Assembly: GCA_016124455.1 (NCBI GenBank)
Contig: WGNQ01000008.1
Span: forward strand, 124,001 to 188,000
Origin: Sideroxydans sp.
Lineage (GTDB): Bacteria; Pseudomonadota; Gammaproteobacteria; Burkholderiales; Gallionellaceae
Direction of reading: 5' to 3'
DNA length: 64,000 bases
Notes under the pieces: generated by a model
What the model was told of the DNA's origin: nothing
Seen by the model: only the letters and a program-made list of their open reading frames with translations
The model's database searches: none
Translations under genes and position numbers: made by a program
In this document: positions 30,909 to 41,163 of the stretch, piece after piece
How the letters are laid out: each line of letters opens with the position of its first letter
Numbering within the stretch: position 1 is the first letter of the stretch

Positions 30909-33599
30909 CTATTCTTCCAGCAGTTTTTTCCATAATGCACATACCGGGCGGGTGTCGATGTCTTGTGCGTCGATACGACAGGGCTGCGTGCTGTTGAGCC
31001 GCATCTTGTGTTGCAGCGTGCGTAGATTGCGGTAGATGTCGCAGGTTTGTGCGGCGAGCTGCGTATCCGCCAGGCCGAGCGTTGCGGCGCGCATCAGTAA
31101 TTTCAGGTTGCCGCTGTTGGCGGTGAGCTCGGGATGCCGGTGGGCATGGGCCAGCACCAGGAATTGCACCATGAATTCGATGTCCACCATGCCGCCGTGA
31201 TCGTGCTTGATATCGAACAGGTCGCTGTGGTTGGGGTGTCCATCGCGCATTTTCTGGCGCATGGCCACGATTTCGCCGCGCAGCGTGGTGAGGTCGCGCG
31301 GCTGGCATAGCACGGCATGGCGGATCGCCTCGAATTGTGTCCCTACCCGGGTATCCCCCGCACTGAATCGTGCGCGCGACAGCGCCTGGTGTTCCCATAC
31401 CCAGGCATGCTGCTGCTGGTATTCGGCGAATGCCGCGATGGAGCTGACCAGCAGGCCGCTGGCGCCATTCGGGCGCAGGCGCAAGTCGGTTTCATATAAG
31501 CGTCCGGCCGAGGTATAGCTGCTCAGCATGGTGTTGATGTTCTTGGCCAGCCGGGCGTAGTTTTCCGCGGCGTCCGGATGCGGGTCGTCGTACAGGAAAA
31601 TCAGGTCCAGGTCGGAGGCGTACCCGAGTTCGCGTCCGCCGAGCTTGCCATAGGCAATGACGGCAAAGTGCGCCTGTTCCTGGTGTCTGGTGCGCATATT
31701 GTTCCAGCATAGCTGCAGCACGTGGCGCAGGATCAGGTCGGCGAGATCGCTGAGGTGGTCGCTGAGTATTTCCAGTGGCAGCAGTCCCTGCAAATCCATT
31801 GCCAGCAGGTGAAAGATTTCGCTGTGCTGGAACTGGCGCAGCACATCCAGCTGTCGTTCAAGGTCCTGTGCGCAATCGGCCAGTTGTGACGCGAGCGCTG
31901 CGTCCAGTGCAGGCCAGTCCGGCGCCTGGTAGATTTCGCGCGCATCGAGCAATTCATCGAGCAGTATGGGATACTGGATCAGATATTCGCAGGCCCATTC
32001 GCTGGCGCTGGCGATGTTTGCCAGGCGTGCCAGCACGCGTGGATATTCCGCCAGGAAGGCCAGGTAGGATGCGCGGCGGCTGATGCTTTCCAGTAGCCTG
32101 AGCATGCGCGGCAAGGCCAGTCCGGGGTTGTCGGTGGCGGCGCACTGGGTGATGAATTGCGGCATCAGGCTGTCGAAGCGTTGCCGGCTGAGTTCCGGCA
32201 GGTGGAGGTAGCGTGCGCTGTCGCGGGTTTGCTGCAGCCGCTCGGCGAGTATTGCCGTATCGGTATAACCAAGCTGCGCCAGGGTTTTGCGCAACTCTTC
32301 CGGTTGCATGTTGTCGTGCCACATCGCGCTATCGGGAAAATCGGCTTTGCGGGTGGTGAAAACCTGCTCGAAGTGTTTGCTGACTTCCTGGCGATGCACG
32401 TCGAGCGTCGACAGCAGGGCCGGATAGCCCGGGTAGCCCATGGCGGAGGCAAGCAATGCGCGGTCCGTTTCCTGTTCCGGCAAATCCTGCGTCTGCTGGT
32501 CGTCCATATACTGCAGGCGGTGCTCGAGGTTGCGCAGGAATATGTAGGCAGCACTCAGGTTGTCCGCAGCCTGTGCTGAAAGCTGCCCCAGTTCGCGCAG
32601 CGTGCGCAGCACCTGCAACGTGGGGCGAATGCGCAAACGGGCATCGCGGCCGCCGCGGATCAGCTGGAACACCTGGGCGATGAATTCGACCTCGCGGATA
32701 CCACCGGGGCCGAGTTTGATGTTGTTGAGACGGTCTCGCCGTTGCACTTCCTGGCGGATCTGCGCATGCAATTTGCGCATCGATTCGATGGCGCCGTAAT
32801 CGAGATATTTGCGGAACACGAACGGTTGCGCAAGTTGTGCGAGTTCCTGGATGGCGGGGGAGGCTGCGGGCGAGATCACGCGCGCCTTGATCCAGGCATA
32901 GCGCTCCCATTCGCGTCCCTGCGCTACCAGGTATTCTTCCAGGGCGGCGAAACTCATCACCAGCGGTCCGCTGTCGCCGTAAGGGCGCAGGCGCATATCC
33001 ACACGGAACACATAACCATCAGCGGTCAGTTCGTTGATCATGCCGATCAGGCGGCGCCCCAGCCGGGTGAAGAATTCGTGGTTGGAGAGGGTACGCGGGC
33101 CGTCTGTTTCGCCGTCCTCGGCGTAGACGAAAATCAGGTCGATGTCGGAAGATACGTTGAGTTCGCCGCCGCCGAGTTTGCCCATGCCGATCACCAGCAG
33201 CTCCTGTGGTGTACCACTGGTTTCGCCCAATGGCTGGCCGAACTGCGCTGTCAGCGACTGCATGGCATATGCCTGGGCACGACGCACAGCAAGCTCTGCC
33301 AGTGCCGTCATGGTGGCCATGACTTCATCGAGGCCGGCCATCCCGCCGAGGTCGCGGGCCAGTAGCTTGATCATGACGTACTGGCGCAACCGGCGCAGCG
33401 CGGCCGATAATTCGGCTTCGCTGGCGGCGGGCATTGCATCCAGCCACAGCGCCATCTCCTCTGCGCTGCAGGGATGCGCATAATGCTCGCGCAACCATGG
33501 CAGCAAGTCGGGGTTGGCATCGAACAGGCGCTGCAGGTAGCGGCTGTGACGGGAGGCATTCTGCGCCAGGTGTTCGAAAACTGTTGTGGACGTATTCAT
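30909..33599 (-). CDS. glnE: Bifunctional glutamine synthetase adenylyltransferase/deadenylylase
   Basis: 896 aa; GMGKLGGGELNVSSDIDLIFVY and AYGKLGGRELGYASDLDLIFLYDD duplicated nucleotidyltransferase motifs. Confidence 0.97.
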   Translation of the reverse strand: MNTSTTVFEHLAQNASRHSRYLQRLFDANPDLLPWLREHYAHPCSAEEMALWLDAMPAASEAELSAALRRLRQYVMIKLLARDLGGMAGLDEVMATMTALAELAVRRAQAYAMQSLTAQFGQPLGETSGTPQELLVIGMGKLGGGELNVSSDIDLIFVYAEDGETDGPRTLSNHEFFTRLGRRLIGMINELTADGYVFRVDMRLRPYGDSGPLVMSFAALEEYLVAQGREWERYAWIKARVISPAASPAIQELAQLAQPFVFRKYLDYGAIESMRKLHAQIRQEVQRRDRLNNIKLGPGGIREVEFIAQVFQLIRGGRDARLRIRPTLQVLRTLRELGQLSAQAADNLSAAYIFLRNLEHRLQYMDDQQTQDLPEQETDRALLASAMGYPGYPALLSTLDVHRQEVSKHFEQVFTTRKADFPDSAMWHDNMQPEELRKTLAQLGYTDTAILAERLQQTRDSARYLHLPELSRQRFDSLMPQFITQCAATDNPGLALPRMLRLLESISRRASYLAFLAEYPRVLARLANIASASEWACEYLIQYPILLDELLDAREIYQAPDWPALDAALASQLADCAQDLERQLDVLRQFQHSEIFHLLAMDLQGLLPLEILSDHLSDLADLILRHVLQLCWNNMRTRHQEQAHFAVIAYGKLGGRELGYASDLDLIFLYDDPHPDAAENYARLAKNINTMLSSYTSAGRLYETDLRLRPNGASGLLVSSIAAFAEYQQQHAWVWEHQALSRARFSAGDTRVGTQFEAIRHAVLCQPRDLTTLRGEIVAMRQKMRDGHPNHSDLFDIKHDHGGMVDIEFMVQFLVLAHAHRHPELTANSGNLKLLMRAATLGLADTQLAAQTCDIYRNLRTLQHKMRLNSTQPCRIDAQDIDTRPVCALWKKLLEE

Positions 33600-33703
33600 G
33601 GCGCTGGGTTCCGGTTAAAATGATGCATCACGTGGCACGATTATAAATCCCCGATGTACGCCTTGCTGTCCTTGTTCGTGCGGTCACGCCGCAGCCACGC
33701 CAG

Positions 33704-36700
33704 ATGCTAAAGGCTTCCCTGCGCTTTGCCTGGCGCAGCCTCAATCACCTTACCCGCGTTGCGCTGGTCAGCGCCCTGTTGTTGCTGTTTGCCGGAGCCG
33801 GCGCATTGCTGACACTGCGCTACTGGGTGTTGCCGGACATTGAGCGCTATCACGACAAGATTACCGCCATGGCCAGCCAGGCCATCGGCCAGCCGGTGCG
33901 TATCGGCAGCATCGAGGCCGACTGGCACGGCTTCCGCCCGCGCCTGCGGCTGACCAACGTGCGCATACTCGACAGCCAGGGGCAGACGGCACTGGCGCTG
34001 CTCAAGGTTGAAAACGAGGTGTCGTGGAGTTCGCTGTTTACCGGTGAGTTGCGGTTGTACAGCCTGCAGTTGAACCAGCCGGATCTGCAGGTTAAACGCG
34101 ATGCCAGCGGCCGGTTGTACATTGCCGGGATATTGCTGTCCGGCTCCGCATCCGGCAATGGCAGCCTGGCCGACTGGCTGCTCGACCCCGCGCGTATCGT
34201 GGTGCGCGATGCGCGCATCACCTGGATTGACGAGCAGCGCGCCAGTCCGCCGCTGGTGCTGCAGGATGTGAATCTGCTGGTCGCCAACGGCTGGCGCCGT
34301 CACCGTTTTGCGTTGCGGGCCCTCCCTCCGGCCGAGTTGGCTGCGCAGATTGACCTGCGTGGCGATTTCTACGGTACGACATTGAATGACCTGTCGGGCT
34401 GGGCCGGGCAGTTGTACACCCAGCTGGACTACGCCGACGTTGCCGCCTGGCGCAGCTGGCTGACCCTGCCGGTTCCGCTCAGGCGCGGCCGGGGTGCATT
34501 GCGCGGCTGGCTGGGAATAGAAAATGGCAAGATCAGCCAGATGACTGCGGATCTTGCCTTGTCGGGCGTGCGTACCCGGCTGGCCGAAGATTTGCCGCCG
34601 CTCGATGTCAGCACCTTGCATGGCCGGGTCGGCTGGCGCGAAGTGTCACAAGGCATCGAGATTTCCACCAGCAATTTTTCCCTGCGTCTGCATAACGGTT
34701 TTACCCTGCCGCCCACAGATTTCTATCTGCATCTGGCCGATGCGCAGGGCAAGCGTCCGGCCAGCGGCGAGGTGCGCGCCAACAAGCTGAATTTTCTCAG
34801 CCTGGTTACGCTGTCCGACTTTTTGCCGTTTGACCGCAATCTTAAACAGAAACTGGCTGAATTCGCGCCGCGTGGCCGGGTTACTGACCTGCATGCGAAA
34901 TGGCAGGATGGCCCGGACAACAAGCTGCTGGATTATGAGATCAGGGGGCATTTCGAAGACATGTCGCTACGGCGTGTCGACAACATCCCGGGGTTTTCCG
35001 GGTTGACCGGCCAGGTCGACGGCAATGCTGGTGGCGGCACCCTGTCGCTCAATGCGCGTAAGCTGACCATCGATGCGCCCAGAATAATGAAGGAGCCCTT
35101 GCTGTTCGACAGCCTGACCGCGCAGGCCAGCTGGCACAAGGACAAGCAGGGCGTGGCAGTGAAGCTCAGCAATGTTTCCGTTGCCAATGCTGACCTGGCG
35201 GGCAGCCTGTACGGCAGTTACCACACGCTTCCCGACAGCCCGGGCGAAGTGGATATGACGGCTCACCTGACGCGGGGTGCGGTCAGCAAGGTCGATCGCT
35301 ACATTCCGCTGGCAGCGCTGGACAAGGACGCGCACGACTGGCTCAGCAGCGCACTGGTCGATGGCCAGGCCGATGACTTCAACCTGCGCTTGCGCGGCAA
35401 TCTCAACGATTTTCCGTTCCCGGATAACAAGAAAGGCATGTTCCAGATCCGCGCTCATGCCAAAGGCGGCGTACTGGAGTACGACAGGAACTGGCCGCGC
35501 ATCGACAATATCAATGCCGACCTGCTGATCGAGGGTAACCGGCTGGAAGTGACCTCGCCTTCCGCCACCACGCTGGGCGAGCGGCTGCAGAAAGTCAGTG
35601 CGGTGTTGCCGGACATGGCCAGCCCCAACCTGATGCTGGAGGTGCGCGGTGAGGCGACAGGCGAAACGGCGCGTGGTCTCGACTTCATCCAGAAAAGCCC
35701 GGTACGCGGCTATATCGGCGGTTTCACCGACGGCATGGCGGCAAGCGGCAACGGCATGCTTAAACTGCATCTGGATATCCCGCTGCTGGGCAGCAATCCG
35801 CTCAAGGTCGCGGGAACCTACCATTTCCAGAACAATGATGTAATGCTCGGCAGTGGTGTACCCAGGCTGCGTAACACCAGCGGCGATCTGCTGTTCAGCG
35901 AATCTGCACTGCATACGCAAGGCGTCACGGCGCAGATTTTTGGCGGCCCGGCCCAGCTGGAAGTGCATAGCGGAGAGGGCGGCGCGGTACATGCTACGGT
36001 ATCCGGCAATGCCAACTTCGATGCGATGCGAAAAACCGACCCGTTGCCGATACTGGATTACCTGAGTGGGAGCAGTGCCTGGAATGCGCAGGTTGATGTG
36101 CTGAATAAACACACTGAGGTCCGCTTTGACTCGAATCTGCTGGGCGTGACTTCTACCTTGCCGGCACCGTTTGCCAAGCTTGCCGATGAAGCGGTTCCGT
36201 TGAGCTTCGAGCAGCGTGGCGTTGATGCGCAGCAGGATACGTGGACGCTGCAATACGGCAAGTTGCTCAGTGCGAAATTCCTGCGCCGCGCTGCGGGCGA
36301 TAACTGGAAAATCAAACGCGGTACGGTGGATTTCGGCAATACCGGCCGTTGGGTAAACCGCGATGGCGTGTGGCTGGTCGGCACCATTCCGCAGTTGTCG
36401 CTGGAAGGCTGGTCTGCGCTGGGGAATATGTCGGACAACTCCGTGCCTGTAGCCATCAGCGGTGCCGACCTGTTGATCAGGCGCCTCAGCGGTTATGGGC
36501 AGACCGCGCGCAACCTGCATGTCTCCGCACATGTCCATGACGATATGCTGCGCGCCCAGCTGGCATCGGACGAGATCAATGGCGAAGTAACTTGGCAGCC
36601 GAAGGGAAAGGGCAAGCTGTCGGTGCACCTTAAGCAGCTCATGCTGGAGAAGGGGGACCATGCCAGGACGCAAAGCGTTGCGGCCCGCGCGGCAGCCGGC

Positions 36701-37549
36701 AAGCATCCGGATGCCGGCGAATCTCCCGACTTCGAAGTTGCTGTGGATAGTCTCGGCTATAAGGGCAAGCAGCTCGGCAAACTGGAAATGTTGTTGCAGC
36801 AACGCGATGGTGACTGGCAACTGCAGCATATGGCCATTACCAACCCGGATGGCGTGCTGACTGCCGATGGTAAATGGCATGCGGCAGATGCGACCCCGCG
36901 AACCCAGGTGAATTTTACGCTGCAGATCAGCAATGCAGGCAACATCCTTGCGCGTTCCGGTTATCCGAACAGCGTGAAGGGGGGCAGCGGCAAGCTTGCT
37001 GGCGCGTTCTCGTGGTCGGGCAGTCCGGACGCGTTCAGCTATGCCGCGCTGGACGGCACGCTGCGTATCGATGCGGGCAAGGGGCAGTTCCTGAAAATCG
37101 ATCCGGGTATCGGCAAACTGCTGGGTATTCTCAGCCTGCAGGCGTTGCCCAAGCGCATCACACTCGATTTTACCGATGTGTTCAGCGAGGGCTTCGAGTT
37201 CGACAGCATCACCGGTGATGCGCAGATTGCACATGGTCTGCTGACCACCAACAATTTCAGGATTGATGGTTCTGCGGCCAAGGTTACCATGATCGGGCAG
37301 GTGGATATGAATCGCGAAACGCAAAACTTGCGCGTGCGCATTCTGCCGACGGTAGGCGATAGCGTATCGCTGCTGGGCGCGTTTGCTGCGGGGCCGGCGG
37401 TGGGTATCGGTACGTTCATCGCGAACAAACTGTTGCGCGAGCCGCTCGATAAGTTGGTGTCGTTTGAATACAATGTAACCGGTACCTGGGTTGATCCCAG
37501 CGTGACCAAGGTGGGCGAGAGCCGGCCTGCGGCAATGGAACAGAAATAA
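33704..37549 (+). CDS. yhdP: YhdP family (AsmA-like) envelope protein
   Basis: 1281 aa, N-terminal TM, RIGSIEADWHGFRPRLRLTNVRI; C-terminal DFTDVFSEGFEFDSITGDAQI typical of YhdP/TIGR02099 proteins. Confidence 0.92.
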   Translation: MLKASLRFAWRSLNHLTRVALVSALLLLFAGAGALLTLRYWVLPDIERYHDKITAMASQAIGQPVRIGSIEADWHGFRPRLRLTNVRILDSQGQTALALLKVENEVSWSSLFTGELRLYSLQLNQPDLQVKRDASGRLYIAGILLSGSASGNGSLADWLLDPARIVVRDARITWIDEQRASPPLVLQDVNLLVANGWRRHRFALRALPPAELAAQIDLRGDFYGTTLNDLSGWAGQLYTQLDYADVAAWRSWLTLPVPLRRGRGALRGWLGIENGKISQMTADLALSGVRTRLAEDLPPLDVSTLHGRVGWREVSQGIEISTSNFSLRLHNGFTLPPTDFYLHLADAQGKRPASGEVRANKLNFLSLVTLSDFLPFDRNLKQKLAEFAPRGRVTDLHAKWQDGPDNKLLDYEIRGHFEDMSLRRVDNIPGFSGLTGQVDGNAGGGTLSLNARKLTIDAPRIMKEPLLFDSLTAQASWHKDKQGVAVKLSNVSVANADLAGSLYGSYHTLPDSPGEVDMTAHLTRGAVSKVDRYIPLAALDKDAHDWLSSALVDGQADDFNLRLRGNLNDFPFPDNKKGMFQIRAHAKGGVLEYDRNWPRIDNINADLLIEGNRLEVTSPSATTLGERLQKVSAVLPDMASPNLMLEVRGEATGETARGLDFIQKSPVRGYIGGFTDGMAASGNGMLKLHLDIPLLGSNPLKVAGTYHFQNNDVMLGSGVPRLRNTSGDLLFSESALHTQGVTAQIFGGPAQLEVHSGEGGAVHATVSGNANFDAMRKTDPLPILDYLSGSSAWNAQVDVLNKHTEVRFDSNLLGVTSTLPAPFAKLADEAVPLSFEQRGVDAQQDTWTLQYGKLLSAKFLRRAAGDNWKIKRGTVDFGNTGRWVNRDGVWLVGTIPQLSLEGWSALGNMSDNSVPVAISGADLLIRRLSGYGQTARNLHVSAHVHDDMLRAQLASDEINGEVTWQPKGKGKLSVHLKQLMLEKGDHARTQSVAARAAAGKHPDAGESPDFEVAVDSLGYKGKQLGKLEMLLQQRDGDWQLQHMAITNPDGVLTADGKWHAADATPRTQVNFTLQISNAGNILARSGYPNSVKGGSGKLAGAFSWSGSPDAFSYAALDGTLRIDAGKGQFLKIDPGIGKLLGILSLQALPKRITLDFTDVFSEGFEFDSITGDAQIAHGLLTTNNFRIDGSAAKVTMIGQVDMNRETQNLRVRILPTVGDSVSLLGAFAAGPAVGIGTFIANKLLREPLDKLVSFEYNVTGTWVDPSVTKVGESRPAAMEQK

Positions 37550-37560
37550 CCCCACGAAAG

Positions 37561-38421
37561 ATGAATATGCCAGACGCAAATTCCACGCAGAAACGCATCG
37601 CGGAACAAGGTAATGCTTTCAAGGTCGCCGCCATCCAGATGGCTTCCGGGCCGAATATCACCGGCAACCTGAGCGAGGCGCGCCGTTTGATCGAGAAAGC
37701 CGTGGAGCTGGGCGCGCGCCTGGTAGTGCTGCCGGAATACTTCCCGATTATGGGCATGAAGGAAACCGACAAGATCGCGGTGCGCGAACAGCCGGGTGCG
37801 GGGCCGATCCAGCAATTCCTCAGCGAGACTGCACGCAAACACCAGATATGGCTGGTCGGCGGCTCGATTCCGCTGACCGCGAGCACGCCGGACAAGGTAC
37901 TCAACAGCTGCCTGGTATTCAATGAGCTCGGCGAGCAGGTGGCGCATTACGACAAGATCCACCTGTTCAATCTCGATCTGGGCAACGAGCAGTACCATGA
38001 GGCGAAAACCATCGAGCCGGGCAACAAGGTGGTGGTGATGGACAGCCCGTTCGGCCGCATTGGCCTTGCGATCTGTTATGACCTGCGCTTCCCCGAGCTG
38101 TTCCGTGCGATGAAGGGGGTGGACATCATTGTGCTGCCCTCAGCCTTCACCGAGAGCACGGGCAAGATGCACTGGGAACCGCTGGTGCGCGCGCGCGCCA
38201 TCGAAAACCTGGCTTATGTCATCGCGGCTGCGCAAGGCGGCTATCATGTCAGCGGCCGCGAAACGCATGGCCACAGCATGATCGTCGACCCGTGGGGGCG
38301 CATTCTTGATGAGCTGGCGCGCGGCTCCGGTGTGGTCATCGCTGAAATCAATCGCGGCTACCAGGCCAGCCTGCGTACCAGCCTGCCCGCACTGGAACAC
38401 CGCACCCTGTATAGATGCTGA
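37561..38421 (+). CDS. Carbon-nitrogen hydrolase (Nit1/omega-amidase-like)
   Basis: [43 protein letters not shown]. Confidence 0.92.
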   Translation: MNMPDANSTQKRIAEQGNAFKVAAIQMASGPNITGNLSEARRLIEKAVELGARLVVLPEYFPIMGMKETDKIAVREQPGAGPIQQFLSETARKHQIWLVGGSIPLTASTPDKVLNSCLVFNELGEQVAHYDKIHLFNLDLGNEQYHEAKTIEPGNKVVVMDSPFGRIGLAICYDLRFPELFRAMKGVDIIVLPSAFTESTGKMHWEPLVRARAIENLAYVIAAAQGGYHVSGRETHGHSMIVDPWGRILDELARGSGVVIAEINRGYQASLRTSLPALEHRTLYRC

Positions 38422-38425
38422 AAAT

Positions 38426-39877
38426 ATGATTATTACCCAGACCGATACGCCGTTACTCCTTGCGCAGCAATCGTTGCTCGCCGCGCACGCCATTAATCCG
38501 CAGCAACTGGAGCGGGTGTTCGCCAAGATGCTGGCGCACAAAGTCGATTATGCCGACCTGTATTTCCAGTACAGCCGCGCCGAAAGCTGGTCGCTGGAAG
38601 AGGGCATGGTCAAGTCCGGCAGTTTCGGTATTGACCAGGGGGTTGGGGTACGTGCGGTGAGCGGCGAAAAAACTGCCTTCGCCTATTCCGATGAGATCAG
38701 CCTGTCCGCACTGGAGAATGCCGCACTGGCCACACGTGCCATTGCGCGCCAGGGCGGCAAACAGACCGCGCCGCTGCTGCATCCGGGCAAGAATAAGGAT
38801 TTGTATTTGCCGCATGACCCGATTGCTTCGCTGGCCGCGGCCGACAAGGTCGCACTGCTGGAGCGGCTGGAGCGCCATGCGCGCGCGCTCGACCCGCGCG
38901 TCACGCAGGTGATGGCTGGCCTTGCCGGCGAATACGAGGTGGTGCTGGTGGCGCGCAGCGACGGCCTGATGAATGCCGACATCCGCCCGCTGGTGCGCCT
39001 GTCGCTGCAGGTGATCGTTGAAAGCAACGGTCGCCGCGAACAGGGATCGGCTGGTGGCGGCGGCCGTTTCGATTACGACTATTTCACTGACGAGGTGTTG
39101 CGCGACTACGCGGCCAAGGCGGTGCACCAGGCAGTGGTCAACCTGGATGCGCGGCCGGCGCCGGCAGGCAGCATGACCGTGGTGCTGGGCTCCGGCTGGC
39201 CCGGCATCCTGCTGCATGAGGCGGTCGGGCACGGGCTGGAAGGCGATTTCAACCGCAAGGGCAGCTCTGCATTTTCCGGGCGCGTTGGCGAGCGGGTGGC
39301 GGCGAAAGGGGTGACCGTGGTGGACGACGGCACCATCGCCAACCGGCGCGGTTCGCTCAACATGGACGATGAAGGCAATCCTACGCAACGTACGGTGCTG
39401 ATCGAGGACGGCATCCTGCGCGGTTACCTGCAGGACACGCTGAATGCGCGGTTGATGGATGTGCCGGTTACCGGCAATGCGCGGCGCGAATCGTTCGCCC
39501 ACCTGCCGATGCCGCGCATGACCAACACCATGATGCTGAACGGCAATAAAACCCCGGAGGAAATCATTGCCTCGGTCAAGCATGGCCTGTATGCCGCCAA
39601 CTTCGGCGGCGGCCAGGTCGACATTACCAGCGGCAAATTCGTGTTTTCCACCACTGAGGCTTACCTGATCGAGGACGGCAAGATCACCACGCCGGTGAAG
39701 GGAGCCACGCTGATCGGCAACGGTCCCGAGGCGCTCAATCGTGTCAGCATGATAGGCAACGACATGGCGCTCGATCCGGGAGTCGGTACCTGCGGCAAGG
39801 AAGGGCAGAGTGTGCCGGTAGGCGTGGGGCAGCCGACAGTGCGCATTGACGGCCTGACGGTGGGCGGCACGGCCTGA
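38426..39877 (+). CDS. tldD: Metalloprotease TldD
   Basis: [47 protein letters not shown] (HExxxH). Confidence 0.97.
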   Translation: MIITQTDTPLLLAQQSLLAAHAINPQQLERVFAKMLAHKVDYADLYFQYSRAESWSLEEGMVKSGSFGIDQGVGVRAVSGEKTAFAYSDEISLSALENAALATRAIARQGGKQTAPLLHPGKNKDLYLPHDPIASLAAADKVALLERLERHARALDPRVTQVMAGLAGEYEVVLVARSDGLMNADIRPLVRLSLQVIVESNGRREQGSAGGGGRFDYDYFTDEVLRDYAAKAVHQAVVNLDARPAPAGSMTVVLGSGWPGILLHEAVGHGLEGDFNRKGSSAFSGRVGERVAAKGVTVVDDGTIANRRGSLNMDDEGNPTQRTVLIEDGILRGYLQDTLNARLMDVPVTGNARRESFAHLPMPRMTNTMMLNGNKTPEEIIASVKHGLYAANFGGGQVDITSGKFVFSTTEAYLIEDGKITTPVKGATLIGNGPEALNRVSMIGNDMALDPGVGTCGKEGQSVPVGVGQPTVRIDGLTVGGTA

Positions 39878-39925
39878 GCTGCTTGCGGGGCACAGTTCGC
39901 GGCAGAACAAATAATGCTGCCGCAT

Positions 39926-39954
39926 TTGATAGCCCCCGCGCATTCGGGTATAAT
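39926..39954 (+). promoter_or_regulatory. Sigma-70 promoter of carAB
   Basis: TTGATA (39926-39931) - 17 nt - TATAAT (39949-39954). Confidence 0.75.
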
Positions 39955-39969
39955 TCGCGGCAAATCAAG

Positions 39970-40002
39970 GCGGGATGAACGGACGGTTCGTCCCGCTTCT
40001 TT
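39970..40002 (+). promoter_or_regulatory. Leader hairpin at predicted 5' end of carAB transcript (terminator/attenuator-like)
   Basis: GCGGGATGAAC (39970-39980) / GTTCGTCCCGC (39986-39996), 11-bp stem with one G-U, followed by TTCTTT. Confidence 0.6.
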
Positions 40003-40029
40003 ATGTCATCTGCCTTGTTGGAGTACCGC

Positions 40030-41151
40030 GTGCCGCAAACGAACCCCGCCATTCTTGTGTTAGCCGATGGAACGGTGTTTCGGGGCATAGGTATCGGGGC
40101 CTCCGGCAGCAGCGTCGGCGAGGTGGTGTTCAACACCGCGATGACCGGCTATCAGGAAATCCTGACCGACCCTTCCTACTGCAAACAGATCGTTACGCTG
40201 ACCTGTCCGCACATCGGCAACGTGGGCGTGAATACGGAGGACGTGGAGTCGCGCCAGGTGTTTGCCAGCGGCCTGGTGATCCGCGATCTGTCACTGACAG
40301 TGAGCAATTTCCGCAGCACGCAGTCGTTGCCCGATTATCTCAGGGTCAATAATGTGGTGGCGATCGCGGGTATCGATACCCGCAAGCTGACGCGCATCCT
40401 GCGTGAAAAGGGCGCACAGAGCGGCTGCATTGCCACGGGCGACGATGTGGAAGCGGCACTGGCCGAAGCGCGCAAATTCAGCGGGCTGGCCGGCATGGAC
40501 CTGGCGCAGGCGGTGACCTGTGACCAGTCTTACCCATGGACACAGCGCGAATGGCAGCTCGGTGCAGGCTATCGCGATGCGACCGGCAGCCAGCACCATG
40601 TGGTCGCCTACGACTTCGGCGTGAAGCACAATATCCTGCGCAAGCTGGCCGAGCGCGGCTGCCGCATCACCGTTGTGCCGGCGAAAACGGCAGCGGAAGA
40701 GGTGTTGGCGCTCAATCCCGATGGCGTATTCCTGTCCAACGGCCCCGGGGACCCGGAGCCTTGCGATTACGCCATTGCGGCGACACAGAAATTCCTGGCC
40801 GCCGGCATGCCCCTGTTCGGTATCTGCCTGGGGCACCAGATACTCGGCCTGGCCGTTGGCGCGAAAACCGTAAAGATGAAATTCGGCCATCGCGGCGCCA
40901 ACCATCCGGTGCAGGATGTGCAGAGCAAGCGCGTGATGATCACCAGCCAGAACCACGGCTTTGCCGTGGATGCGGCAACGCTGCCGGCGAATGCGCGGGC
41001 GACCCACGTTTCGCTGTTCGACGGTACGTTGCAGGGCTTCGAGTTGACCGACAAGCCGGCGTTCTGCTTCCAGGGGCATCCCGAAGCCAGCCCCGGCCCG
41101 CACGACGTCGATTATCTGTTTGATCGCTTCGTTGATTCGATGCGCAAGTAA
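40030..41151 (+). CDS. carA: Carbamoyl-phosphate synthase small subunit
   Basis: [26 protein letters not shown]..., [16 protein letters not shown] 40030 has SD GGAG 6 nt upstream (longer ORF to 40003 also open). Confidence 0.95.
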   Translation: MPQTNPAILVLADGTVFRGIGIGASGSSVGEVVFNTAMTGYQEILTDPSYCKQIVTLTCPHIGNVGVNTEDVESRQVFASGLVIRDLSLTVSNFRSTQSLPDYLRVNNVVAIAGIDTRKLTRILREKGAQSGCIATGDDVEAALAEARKFSGLAGMDLAQAVTCDQSYPWTQREWQLGAGYRDATGSQHHVVAYDFGVKHNILRKLAERGCRITVVPAKTAAEEVLALNPDGVFLSNGPGDPEPCDYAIAATQKFLAAGMPLFGICLGHQILGLAVGAKTVKMKFGHRGANHPVQDVQSKRVMITSQNHGFAVDAATLPANARATHVSLFDGTLQGFELTDKPAFCFQGHPEASPGPHDVDYLFDRFVDSMRK

Positions 41152-41163
41152 CGGTTCGAACAC

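Noticed and set aside
34967-37579. 870-codon ORF antisense to yhdP
   Set aside because: Long antisense frames are expected in high-GC genes with strong third-position bias; the translation shows no recognisable domain and the + strand gene is clearly YhdP.
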